Position numbers and translations under genes: made by a program
From: Rhyacophila brunnea
Lineage: Eukaryota > Arthropoda > Insecta > Trichoptera > Rhyacophilidae
Assembly (NCBI GenBank): GCA_022495005.1
Contig: JAGYXB010000440.1
Coordinates: 1,302,001 to 1,366,000 of the forward strand
Direction of reading: 5' to 3'
Length of the DNA: 64,000 nucleotides
Notes under the pieces: model-generated
What the model saw: the letters and a program-made list of their open reading frames with translations, nothing else
Database searches by the model: none
Told to the model about the DNA's origin: nothing
Part shown: positions 32,860-42,822 of the stretch, piece by piece
Numbering within the stretch: the stretch's first letter is position 1
How the letters are laid out: each line of letters opens with the position of its first letter

Positions 32860-34100
32860 CATTTTTGTAGAAAAAATCATTCATTATTCATTGTGAAAAT
32901 TGGGGTTTACGACTTATCATAAATATTTTTTTAACACAAGTCAAGTTGTTGAGATGATAATAATTATTGAATCACAGAACAGATGTTGCCACTGTATTGT
33001 CCACCGGAAAGAATTCCTAATGTTTTAGCAGATTTACACGAAGTACCTACTACGTAATTAAGCCTTCATTATTTTTATAAATATCCACAAAATTATCAAA
33101 TTGTGCGTGTGGCCAGAATTATCTTAAATCAGTTTGGATACCGGCGACAATAGTATATAGGTATATATGTAATAATATAATTATGTAAAAATGGCGAATT
33201 TGTATCCCACAGGAAAGTACTTATTAAAAACGATAATTGTAAGGGTGATTATCCACTTAGTGTTACGAAGAAAAAGCGAATTTAACATAATAGACTTTTT
33301 AAAATATTATATTATAAAGCCTATTATAAGGAAAGTATTCATCCACAGGTAATTAATAAATAAATGTCAAAGGTTAAAAATTCTCCTCCTGTAATAGTAT
33401 TTTGGTTAATTCGCCATTTTTACAATACACCGACGATATAAAGGTATTCGTATCGCCTGCTGAGAATTTTAACTAACTTTTAAGAGAACAAATTGTTATT
33501 AAAAAATATGTTCAACACAAAGTTAAAATTAAAACACAAAACTTACCAGAAGCAACAAAATTCACTTACAAAAAAGTATACTCATCATGACCTATGGCAA
33601 ATAAATGAATGAATGTAGTAGTTATATCACAAGATTTATTGTACTATAGTCGCAATTCAACAATAATGTAAATTACAAAACAAATGTAAACATCGTAAAA
33701 AGAGGGGTTTACGACACGTCATAAGCTTTTTTAACAAAAGTTAATTGTTGAGATGAATACCATCTGTTGCCACTTCAATGGTTATTGGAGTGAATTCCTA
33801 ATGTAATGTAATGTGGTTTTAGCAGATTTACACGAATTACCTACTACTTTATTATACCTTCATTATTTTTATAAATAACCACTCAATATCATTTTTTAAA
33901 TGATCAAATTGTGTAGGTATGTGGCCAGCGTTACGTTACCTGCGACAAAATATTTTTCAATAGTTTCGGTTAACACGTTTCGCCTGATGACATTTTTGAC
34001 CAACTTTTAGGAGAACAATTTTTTATTAAAAAATCAAGTTAAACACACAGTTAAAATTAAAACACAAAACTTACTAGAATGTAGCAAAAAAACACCAAAC
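32860..34100 (+). repeat. Imperfect tandem duplication, two units
   Basis: Unit A (about 32860-33570) and unit B (about 33640-34100) share in order GTTGAGATGA, ATGTTGCCACT/CTGTTGCCACT, TTTTAGCAGATTTACACGAA, a LINE-like TGTGGCCAG string and AAAGTTAAAATTAAAACACA. Unit A is longer mainly because of the TIR element at 33185-33423. Confidence 0.75.
33185..33423. mobile_element. Small TIR element inside duplication unit A
   Basis: GTAAAAATGGCGAATT at 33185-33200 is matched by its exact complement at 33408-33423. The homologous place in unit B lacks the element. No clear target duplication is visible in the AT-rich flanks. Confidence 0.7.
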
Positions 34101-34806
34101 TAATAATATAAACAATTTTGTTTAGAAACGTATTTATATCTTAAATAATACAAAATATTTTAAAAGGCAACTAATAGGAATATTATAGCGGATTGCACGA
34201 GTCAAATTATCAAACTTTTTTGTACTAATTTAACCATCGAAAACACAATTCATTCACCCGAAAATAAATGGCGAAGTAATAATTTTTGTCACTCCGAATA
34301 AAATAATATAATAAATTAGTAGGTAAGTAAATTAACAATGCGTAAGTCAAAGGCAAGATTGTATTGAGATTTGAAATGTTTCATCCTTTAGAAATTATTA
34401 AACAATGTATACTTTATTTTTTAAGAGTTTTCAAATAGTGTCAGCAAGGCACATTTTTTTGGGTAATAAAGTAATTTACGCTTGCAGCTGGTTGTTTCTT
34501 GTTATTTAGACAATGCATTTAGGCATGGACATATCGACACAAAATAAGAAGGTTGAAAAAAATTTAGGGATGTCATAATTTTTATTTTTAACCCTTGCAC
34601 GCCCGGCATAACATAACTTCGTTAATTTTTAATTTTGAGAAAAACTTTAAAAGATACATTCATATATAATTATCTCAATCTAACGAACCGCAACGCAATT
34701 TTAAATGAATCCACGAGCCGGAACGGTATATTTTGGAATTCCACGAACCACAACGGCGCTCCGGTGCGTTCCTGTCCATTCCGAGCGCTGCTTCAATCAC
34801 TTCTAT

Positions 34807-35151
34807 CAGCGATACTCAACCTGCGGCCTGCAGGCCACATGCGTCCCTTTAAGCTTTTATATGCGGCCCGAAACACATTTATTATCAGGAATTTCGTACA
34901 TCTTGAGATTCGTTTCGACTTTTTCTACACCCGAAGAGGATTGTCATTATAGTCCACATCAGATCTGGTATAAGAGTGTTGCTATTGCACACGATTAATT
35001 TAAAAAACACACATAATTTTTTAAATCTCAAATTTCTTTTGTAAAAAAGGGGGGTTTCATGATTTTTTCGTCACACCAGTAGTGATGCGGCCCACGTTAC
35101 TTTACAAATATATGTATTTGTCCCGAAGAAAAAAAAGGTTGAGTATCATTA
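34807..35151. mobile_element. hAT-like MITE, perfect target duplication
   Basis: ACTTCTAT at 34799-34806 and 35152-35159 is a perfect 8-bp duplication. The ends are CAGCGATACTCAACC and, on the other strand, TAATGATACTCAACC. A CTGCGGCCTGCAGGCC palindrome follows the left end. It lies directly after the target duplication of the 3.6-kb element. Confidence 0.88.
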
Positions 35152-35494
35152 ACTTCTATTATGAGATGTCAAAACGGAATAAGAATAAATGAATGAATGA
35201 AATGAATAAACAGCACGACTAGGAACTGTTTTTAAGTTCACAAATGTTTTACAGAGTCTACAAAATGAACGAGGGCGAACGGGAACGAGAATTTTTTGAA
35301 ATGAATACATTATTAAAATGACATATAAAGCAGCAATTTTGAATGACGTGTGACGTCAGATTTCTTACGTCACAAACAGTGCTATACGCTATATGGTGGA
35401 AAATCGGTTAAATAGCTTATAAAGAATTTCGGAATCTCATACATACGGCCCTATGAATACAACATAAATAATGAATCAAATTAGTAATTGTATT

Positions 35495-35967
35495 CAAAGC
35501 GTTGGAGCGGAGCTCGGAGCAGTAGCACGGAGTAGTGGAGCAATGGCGTTTTACCCGGAGCATGATCGGAGCCGGAGCACCGAACATTTTTAGTGCTACA
35601 CCGATCTGGGTTTTTTTATTATCAAATTGTCGTCCTAAAATTATATCTGACACTTTGCAACACTGGAGTAAGTTATTTGATATACGGGGAACACTGCCGA
35701 GTAATAAATAACCTCAATTTTTTGACAGAAGAGTCAGATAATGAAAGACGATTTGTTGTCGGGTTTTTTTTTTTTTTTTTTAAATAATTAATAATGAAGT
35801 GGTCGAATAAGAAACCTTATTTCAAAACATTTTTATACATATAACACATATTTAAGTTTTTACCCGGAGCGGAGCAGACCCTGGAGCGGAACTGGAGCAA
35901 GCATTAGTTCCCGGAGCGGAGCTGGAGCAGAGCAACAATTTAAAAAAGGGTTCGCTCCAACCCTCTG
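35495..35967. mobile_element. hAT-like MITE with GGAGCGGAGC arrays (family H5), perfect duplication
   Basis: ATTGTATT at 35487-35494 and 35968-35975 is a perfect 8-bp duplication. Ends: CAAAGCGTTGGAGCGG and, on the other strand, CAGAGGGTTGGAGCGA. Repeats of GGAGCGGAGC and CCGGAGC crowd both subterminal regions. A second copy is at 52763-53216. Confidence 0.92.
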
Positions 35968-36145
35968 ATTGTATTCCTACTCTAATTTAAATTACAAGGA
36001 TGGACGCCATCATTGACAGATTTTGAAAACGCTTCAAATTCGTAGTTAACCAGTAATATTTGTTAGGTTAGTACTTAGAAGCGGTAAGAGAATGAATTCC
36101 ACTTGGTCTCATAAGTATATATGGATATTTTATAAAATATATTAT

Positions 36146-36650
36146 TATGGCCCCCACATCCTAAAGCATGGTGCCAGGTCAGGATCTTCGGTGGTCCCAC
36201 TATCCATAGCTAAGGATAAAGACAGTGTGATCTACAGTGGCGTTTTCCAAATGGTGTTCGAGGTTAAATTAATAGTATTCAGCGACTTTTTGTATTTTTT
36301 AATATATACACTGGAATTATGACTAGTGATCGGGTTAAGAATAATTCTTCTTGTTCTTTCGACCATGTCCGATCCTAATAGGATCGTATGGGCCCCCACA
36401 GAGTGGAGGTGTGTATCGACAGATTTTTTTTTTTTTTTTTTACGAGAAATGGATATCGGCCACTTGCTCAACCTATTAGGTCCATACTCTGACTCATACA
36501 CAAATTGAAAAAATAATTAGTTGTCGAATATTAATTGAAACACAATAATCCAAAATTGCATACAACAATCACATTATTTAAAATTTAACAATTATAGAAA
36601 ATTTGTAATGTGTGTTTATCTTACTTATCTGATTGACCTGATTAATTTTT
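36146..36650. mobile_element. Relative of the CATGGCCCCC hAT element, with SINE inserted
   Basis: The left part (TATGGCCCCCACATCC, CAGTGTGATCTACAGTGGCG, CATTTTCC-like string) and a right piece (ATTTGTAATGTGTGTTTATC) match 44479-44886. SINE S1 (36360-36525) separates them. The right terminus is lost. Confidence 0.65.
36360..36525 (-). mobile_element. SINE S1, head missing
   Basis: Contains the tail CATGTCCGATCCTAATAGG and the body up to AGGTCCATACTCTGACTC, interrupted by a T-rich tract at 36425-36442. The tRNA-like head is not present, as in 5'-truncated SINE insertions. Confidence 0.8.
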
Positions 36651-37539
36651 TAAATATATAATTAATATCCATCAATGTGTATCAGCAAAAATAATTCCCT
36701 TTCAATCTTTACTCGTTAATTTGTTATTTTATATTGAGAAGTGTGAACATGAATAAGAAGAAAGTTTATTAGCCAGTAGGTATATTAACTTTCTAAGCAT
36801 CCTGTAGATATTCTGAGTCGCCCAAACCAATTAACTTCCCGCTCTATTTACTTTCGCACTTCCGGTTCCGCGGCAGTGGTGAGGGCAGGGGAGGATGAAA
36901 GCTTTAGGGTAAAGCGACGGAGTGAGAATGGGGGCGTAATGGGGTTGTAAAAGACATGAGTCTCCAATGGTTGTCTTGTACTATCTTAAGGCAATTTGTA
37001 TTTATGTATGACATATTGAGCGTAGAAACTTTCACGTATTATTTGGATAGAAGTGCATCATCATATTATATTTAATACACCTGTAAAAAAAGGACAAAGT
37101 TTAGTGTGCATTATGTATATCGAATCTTAACTGCCTACCTCCATCCTTCTCTACTGAGGTAGGTATATTTTGGGCATAATGCAGAAACACTACATAATAA
37201 ACAATTTGATAAGGAGACATACAAAAGTACACAATGTGATAGCGATTACCAATCAGATGAAATGGTATTGACCTGGACATATCGCTCGCCGAGTGGATAA
37301 TTGCAGAGTAAATGTAGTCATATACACAGTGGCCATTAAATGACCACAGGGGTGACCTGAAACCTGAACTCATACATTTTAGTGGACGTACGTGGCAGCG
37401 AAGAACTAGGAAGAAAATAGTGGAAGGAGCTATGAGATGCATTCATCCAGCAGTAGATTGACCGAATCTTTGATGGAAGACGGCACCAAGGCAGGAAAAA
37501 TTATAAATAAAAAATAAACACATCTGAACACGCATACAT
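36651..37539. other. Mostly unassigned sequence
   Basis: 37096-37156 is the right end of a family H2 element (TTAACTGCCTACCTCCATCC). The G-rich stretch 36860-36950 and the 113-codon minus-strand frame at 37101-37442 show no recognised motif. Confidence 0.4.
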
Positions 37540-38055
37540 AACTTGAAAATACCTTGAAAATACATCATATTTGAAAATAATTACAAGATAAAAAGAACTT
37601 TTTATATACCACGTTTTTAAATTTTCTATTGAATCATATAAACTTGACAACAAATAAGGCAATTGTCAACAGATCTTTTTTTGCTATTTTGGAACAAACA
37701 AACAAATATAGAATACTGAAATGTCATTTTGATTTCCTTAGTAACGCACGTATATATTAATAATTTAGTTGCTAGGACCACCCCTTAGCAACTAATAATA
37801 ATGGATTGGATTACGGATTTCTTCCGAAATAACTTTTCATACAAAACAGACTTAACTGAAAATGAATTCAATTCTACTTAAAGATGGCTAAACGTATTAA
37901 AAGAATGCATTGGCATCGTGTTCTGATATATTCTAAAAGTTTCAAATGTCTAGTTAGTCGGGAACTTATATAAAAATCGATTGCAAGATTTGTACTGGAT
38001 AAACAACCACCGGACAAACTAGAATACGAGCTAAGAGAAACGTGATAAAATACGA
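37540..38055 (+). repeat. Dispersed repeat family R
   Basis: Near complete copy beginning at AATTACAAGATAAAAAGAAC and ending near GAATACGAGCTAAG. Compare 15375 (minus strand), 47968, 50625 and 54355. Confidence 0.85.
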
Positions 38056-38069
38056 AGCTCGACGGGATT

Positions 38070-38590
38070 TCTAGTGGGTATATCTGAAGTGTTTTCAAGT
38101 TATGTTTGTTCAATATATGGAATGTTACATTCTCAAAATCTTGTGAATTATTCGTTGAATAAAAGAAATGGTTTGTTAATAATTGTTAGCAAGTTCAAGT
38201 AGACGTTATAAATAAAATATTTGGCGAGAGCCGTTCGTCGGTTAGTAATAATTAAGGTAATTACGATTCCTTGATTTAATACACAAAAACTGACAGTCAA
38301 TCATACCACAATTTGAGAAGAATTTCATGTATGACCTACTAGTTTAAACTGTTGCAATTATGTAAGATTCTCGTAGCGTAATTGGATAATGCACAAGTTG
38401 GAGCGATACCAGTAGTTATACGGGTTCAAATCCCGTCGAGCGATATAAAAATACGATTTTTTTTCAAATAAGATATTTTCTAGTGGGTATATATCTGAGG
38501 TGTTTTCAAGTTATGCATGTTCAATATACGGAATGTTAGATTCTCAAAATCTTGTGAATTAATCGTTGAATAAAATAAATGGTTTATAAA
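38070..38590 (+). repeat. Direct repeats flanking a tRNA-like sequence
   Basis: 38070-38175 and 38485-38590 share TCTAGTGGGTATAT, GTGTTTTCAAGTTATG, ATGTTCAATATA and TCTCAAAATCTTGTGAATTA. Another copy is at 60900-60985. Between them lies the tRNA-like segment at 38364-38444. Confidence 0.8.
38364..38444 (+). repeat. tRNA-like sequence
   Basis: GTAGCGTAATTGGATAATGC has D-arm form and ACGGGTTCAAATCCCGT forms a perfect T-arm. The anticodon stem does not pair and the acceptor stem is weak, so this looks like a tRNA-derived repeat head or tRNA pseudogene and not a working tRNA gene. Confidence 0.5.
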
Positions 38591-38594
38591 CACA

Positions 38595-39195
38595 TTTACC
38601 TAAAAAATCAAGGCTTTCTCATTGAAAAGTGTATTTGTGCAAAATTTTCACCATTATCTTAGAATAAAGTATTTTGAGTTGTTTCCCTATATAAGTTGAG
38701 TATCGATATTTAATTTAAGCTAATATCCTATTAATTAAGTAGGTATCACTATCAAATCGTTAGGCATATTATTAAAAAAAAGATAACCTGTCGGCCCCAA
38801 ATAGCTTTTTAATGACTAAATATTTCCATATATTTAAATTTTGCCAAAAATACCCCGACGTCCATTGGCGTGCCGTGGTTCGTACACCCCATGGAAAGGG
38901 TGGGAGTAGTCTGAAACATCCGCGATGCAGAATAATTGATTCCATTCTTAGTCGACTGCCAGAATTTATTCGCAAAGAATTCGACTTAATTACTTTCTGA
39001 TTGTAGGCACCGTGTGGATGCTGGGTTGTAAATCTGGAATGGATAATAGTAGTGTAATAACTCAAATTAATGAAAATTATTTTTTTAAATAATTTTCACT
39101 TAATAACTTTAATTATATAACGTAAACTGTCAACTCATGATAAAAAGACTTAAATTAAAATATAACGCATTACATGTAGTATTTTATCTATATAG
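38595..39195. other. Unassigned sequence
   Basis: Two overlapping open frames at 38772-39065 (minus) and 38812-39000 (plus) have no recognised motif. Confidence 0.4.
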
Positions 39196-39199
39196 TTGT

Positions 39200-39840
39200 A
39201 TTATCATCAGCCGGGGTTAATCCACTGCTGGATGAAGGCCTCCCCAAGCTTTTTCCAACTCTCTCAGTCCTGTGTCGTTTGCTGCCACGTATTTCCGCCG
39301 AACTTTATCAATTCACCGTAACACCGCGCCTATTAGGGTGACCCTGTGGCCGTTTCGTGCCCCTTGGGTGCCATTGGATGACGGCATTTGTCCAGCGGCC
39401 GTCCTTTCGGCGAGCAATGTGCCCCGCCCATCTCCATTTCAGCTGCTTGGCAACGTCTATTACATCGCGTACTCCTGTCTGCTTCCTAACCCATTCGTTT
39501 CTCTTACGATCCTTTCGCGTGATGCCCAACATACACCTCTCCATGCCTCGCTGTGCAACTCTTAGCCTTTGAACATCTCTTGTGTAGAGGTTCCACGTCT
39601 CGCAGCCATACGTGAGCATGAGCAGCACACATTGTTTGAACAGCCTACGCTTAAGACATAATGGTAGGTCATTCTTGAAGATACTATTCAGACGTCCGAA
39701 AGCACTCCATCCCAGCTTTGTTCTGCGAGCAATTTCATCGTGCATGCTTCCGTCTACGGGCACCTGCTGTCCGAGATAGACGTATCTGCTGACTTGCTCG
39801 AGTTGGGTACCATTATATAGTTGTATAAAGCTCATGATCG
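39200..39840 (-). mobile_element. 5'-truncated LINE (family L2)
   Basis: Contains the C-terminal third of a LINE pol gene and its 3' end near 39200, with an ATGATAAT-like tail. A second, more decayed fragment of the same family is at 57045-57347. Confidence 0.85.
39308..39835 (-). pseudogene. LINE L2 reverse transcriptase C-terminus
   Basis: This 175-codon frame is the longest clean pol remnant here. It reads YVYLGQQVPVDGSM, DEIARRTKLGWSAFGRL, FKQCVLLMLTYGCETWNLY, RGMERCMLGITRKDRKRNEW and LKWRWAGHIARRKDGRWT, all in the order typical of one arthropod LINE type. The end TKRPQGHPNRR is followed by a frame change; the expected last segment (ESWKKLGEAFIQQW) can be read in another frame at about 39235-39280. 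The catalytic palm is missing. The reading frame is preserved well, so the copy is probably young. Confidence 0.88.
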
Positions 39841-40199
39841 TCTACAAACGCCATAATCTTATCGATAAATAATATTAAAAAAAAATATCTTGCCCACATA
39901 ATCATTAATAACTAATCTGTATTTCCATATTCATCAATAATATTAAGAACCCATTTCACATATAATTTAGTAAATTAATACTACGTCTCGTTGCATAGTT
40001 CCATTGTTTACGAGTAATGATATTTTTTTGAATGCGGTTACTAATTAATGTATTAATAGTGAGTATCTAATGTATTAACAACGACTTTTTACAAACAATT
40101 CATTCTTTACATGGTAGGTAACAAGAATTTTATCTAATTGTAGTGAATATTTTTTATATAAACAAGAATTAACTGTATTCAGTGTGCATTCACCATTCA

Positions 40200-40290
40200 A
40201 TTGGTGAGTGCGCATAGTGCCTGAAAATGCTGTAAGGCGAAACCCGGATCGCAAAAAACGACTCAAATGGATTGGTACAAAACTTAAATA
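40200..40290 (+). repeat. Relic of the hammerhead-like repeat
   Basis: CTGAAAATGCTGTAAGGCGA at 40221 and then AACCCGGATC-GC-A-rich-CGACTCAAATGG match the 63.8-kb arm, including the downstream GGTACAAAACTTAAAT. Core changes (CTGAAAA for CTGANGA, broken stem II) suggest it is inactive. Confidence 0.65.
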
Positions 40291-41045
40291 TAGCGTTGTT
40301 ATGCTCTCCTGAATATTTTCAAGAAAACACAGTGATGTCTCTAGGTAAAGAGTCGCACCCAAGTAGAATTAAAATGACACTCACTTCACTTTTTACTCTC
40401 AAATTGTTAAGTTGCACAACAATATATTTTTATATTGAAAAAAAAAAAAACAGAGTATGAAGTTAACCCAATTTCGGGATCATAATTTGTGGTTCTGTGC
40501 TCAGCTCTATAGTGGGCTTCTGCCAATAATTGATTACCAACCGTAGCTAGTTTTCCAATCTAGTTTAGTAAAAATAATGAACTATCCCATAAAATATTAC
40601 ATGTTTTAAGTTATGTAACCTTTATATTTTGGGTGCGATATTTTTTTTTATTATAATATGTACACATTTAGAAAGAGGTAAATCATTTTTTAAATTTCAA
40701 CGGACTCAAATTGGTATATATAAGTATACCAATAAATCATTTAAATCGCTAAAAAATAAATACCTAAATTTAATTCAGCGTAGTACAAGATAGTAATTAC
40801 AATGTTATTTTTGTGTTTAAATAATGATTGTCATAAGGATATTATACTAATAAACTACACAATAAATAATCTTGATTAAATATAAATAAAAAGAATTCCG
40901 AAGACGAAATATTTAATTCTATAACAATCGATGTTTTTTAAACAAAATAAAAAATGCTTTTAAATATGAATTAGGTATTTAAAAATTTCTCGCGATACCG
41001 TTGGGAGACAAAACTATATTTCATTGACAAAAAATTTTTGTATTC
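40291..41045. other. Unassigned AT-rich sequence
   Basis: Nothing recognised. Confidence 0.4.
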
Positions 41046-41920
41046 ATGCATGCTCAGTGGTCTAGTGCAGCGGTCCCCAACCTTTTGGACCTCGCGGACC
41101 ACTAAACTCAAAATCTTGAATTCCGCGGACCACTACCACGTATTTTTTCTACACTTGTTAAAAATTCGATATAATGATAAAAGAATTATAATAAATATAG
41201 TTATTAACACAGATATCCATTACGTGGTTTGATTAAATGCCCAAACTTAGGCTTCTTGGGCTCATTTAATTATATTGAACTTGACTTCATAAAAAAATGT
41301 AATTTTATTCGATTTAGAGTTATAGAAATCAAAATCATTTTTTTTCAAATCCAGTGACTATCGACCAATTTTAAAAAAAATGTTCCCATAGTTTTTGCCG
41401 CCAAACAATTTATTATTCACTTACCTAAGAAAAACATCGTATTGAATGAACCTACACATACTATAGCGTTGGCAAAAATTCGCTTGAATATGTCCAGTAA
41501 AACAAAACAATCGAACTAGAATCTTTATGCGCTGAACAATTTGGCTGTTAAGGACACAAACACTATTGCAAAAAAAAAATATTTTAAGAATATACTGAAA
41601 TTTTGTAATAAATACGATAATTGCAAATATATTCCAATTACTTTGCGGACCACCAAAATCCTCTCACGAACCACTGGTGGTCCGCGGACCACCGGTTGGG
41701 GACCGCTGGTCTAGTACGTGAGGCACTGGCTTCCCACAGGGGGACCTCAGGTGCGATTCCCAGTGAGGTCACAGTATAATTATGTGATTTTATCAAAGCC
41801 TGGGAGTGTTTGTGATCGTTTCACTTCAACTGCTATATTGCTGTTTCACTACACTAATGTCATTGGGACTCATTCTACCTTTCAACATTGCGCAACAGAA
41901 GCATCACAAATTTAATTAAT
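41046..41920 (+). mobile_element. tRNA-derived SINE (family S2) split by a hAT element
   Basis: The head begins at about 41046 (ATGCTCAGTGGTCTAGTG), is cut by the hAT element, and resumes at 41709 with GTCTAGTACGTGAGGCACTG and a B box GGTGCGATTCCCAGTGAG. Rejoined at the target duplication, the order is that of a tRNA-like head. The body after 41775 has no match elsewhere in the window. Confidence 0.6.
41068..41708. mobile_element. Charlie/SPIN-like hAT MITE
   Basis: The ends are CAGCGGTCCCCAACC and its exact complement GGTTGGGGACCGCTG. Flanking octamers GTCTAGTG and GTCTAGTA match 7/8. GGACCTCGCGGACCAC-type sequence lies inside both ends, facing inward. Such termini are usual for Charlie-like hAT elements. 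The interior is AT-rich and non-coding. Confidence 0.92.
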
Positions 41921-42377
41921 TGTACAATCGTTTATTACTTTCTATTTTGTATCTAATCTGTGTACCATATGTATCCGTCAAACTATTAAAGAGTATCTTA
42001 GGATTTTGGTTTATTTTGACTATCCGATTAAAATATTATATTTCTTTATACCAGGGGTGGCCACACTTTTTTTTCTATGATCGCCTAGTTGATACAATTA
42101 TTTATGGTGATGGACTGATATCGCTTGTAATTATATCATGCGAGAACAATAAAACCCCAATTTTTATAATTCAGGTATGTATCTATGTATTTTGAAAACA
42201 GATATTTTATACATTTTATATAAAAAATAACGATACGAAAAAATCTAATTAATGACAATAATACTTCTTCTGTATTTTACTTCTAAAAACATTAAGTACA
42301 CATTAATTATAATTTCGAATATTAGAAATCTTAAAATTTGTTTTTATTTTCATCCGAAACTTTGCATTACATATTTT

Positions 42378-42591
42378 GGTACTGTTCGGTTAAAGCGGAT
42401 ACAACGGAAAACGCATTTTGAAAATAGCCGATAAACTGTATTATTTGTTAGTTTGGGTTAGTTAAGGTTAGGTTAGGTTGGGTCAGGTTAGGTTAGGTTA
42501 GGTTTGGTTAGGTTAACCTAACAAATAATCCAGTTTATCGGCTATTTTCAAAATGCGTTTTCCGCTGTATCCGCTTTAACCGAACAGTACC
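42378..42591. mobile_element. Hairpin element with TTAGG core, perfect target duplication (family T1)
   Basis: CATATTTT at 42370-42377 and 42592-42599 is a perfect 8-bp duplication. Arms of about 80 bases pair along their length (left GGTACTGTTCGGTTAAAGCG; right CGCTTTAACCGAACAGTACC). Between the arms lie GGTTA units, which are the insect telomere unit TTAGG in another phase. The element is 214 bases, has no coding capacity, and lies within the hAT element 42052-43991. Confidence 0.92.
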
Positions 42592-42598
42592 CATATTT

Positions 42599-42781
42599 TC
42601 AGCAATTTTGTCGTATTGTACGTGATATGACGTTACCGCTAGATGTAAGCACGCAGTCAAAATTATCATTAGTCAATCGTGAGCGATGCTTCGTTTTAAT
42701 TGCATTCATTAAAGAGAAAGCCGATTCGCACAGATATGTGTAGAACCAAAAAAACAAGTTAAATATGCTGCAACTTTCCAA
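42599..42781 (-). pseudogene. hAT transposase C-terminal (dimerisation) fragment
   Basis: The frame reads FFWFYTYLCESAFSLMNAIK, then KHRSRLTNDNFDCVL. Tyr-Leu-Cys-Glu-x-Ala-Phe-Ser followed by Lys-x-Arg-x-Arg-Leu-x-x-x-Asn is the hallmark of the hAT C-terminal region in ZBED5-like transposases. It is interrupted downstream by the T1 hairpin element, whose target duplication supplies the stop. Confidence 0.85.
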
Positions 42782-42822
42782 AGATGTGGATATTTGTTTT
42801 CATAAATTAGGCTCCAAAAATT

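Larger units (their letters stand above)
31205..34790. mobile_element. 3.6-kb hAT-like element, perfect target duplication (family H4)
   Basis: CTTCAATC at 31197-31204 and again at 34791-34798 is a perfect 8-bp duplication. The ends are CAGTGCTCGAAATGG and, on the other strand from 34790, CAGCGCTCGGAATGG. Removing the element restores the family B1 sequence seen at 49.4 kb. The length would suit an autonomous hAT, but no transposase was recognised; the interior holds a LINE fragment (31620-32160), a tandem duplication (32860-34100) and a small TIR element. It is probably a non-autonomous or decayed element enlarged by later insertions. Confidence 0.85.
30799..35452 (+). mobile_element. Harbinger-like MITE (family B1), split by two hAT insertions
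   Basis: 30799-31204 matches the left part and 34791-34806 plus 35152-35452 match the right part of the uninterrupted copy at 49047-49929. The ends read GGGTCGTATGCATGAGATTC at left and, on the other strand, GGGCCGTATGTATGAGATTC at right. Between the parts lie a 3.6-kb hAT-like element and a 345-base hAT-like element, each with its own target duplication. Confidence 0.82.

Noticed and set aside
38364..38444. Functional tRNA gene
   Set aside because: The T-arm is perfect, but the anticodon stem fails to pair and the acceptor stem is weak.
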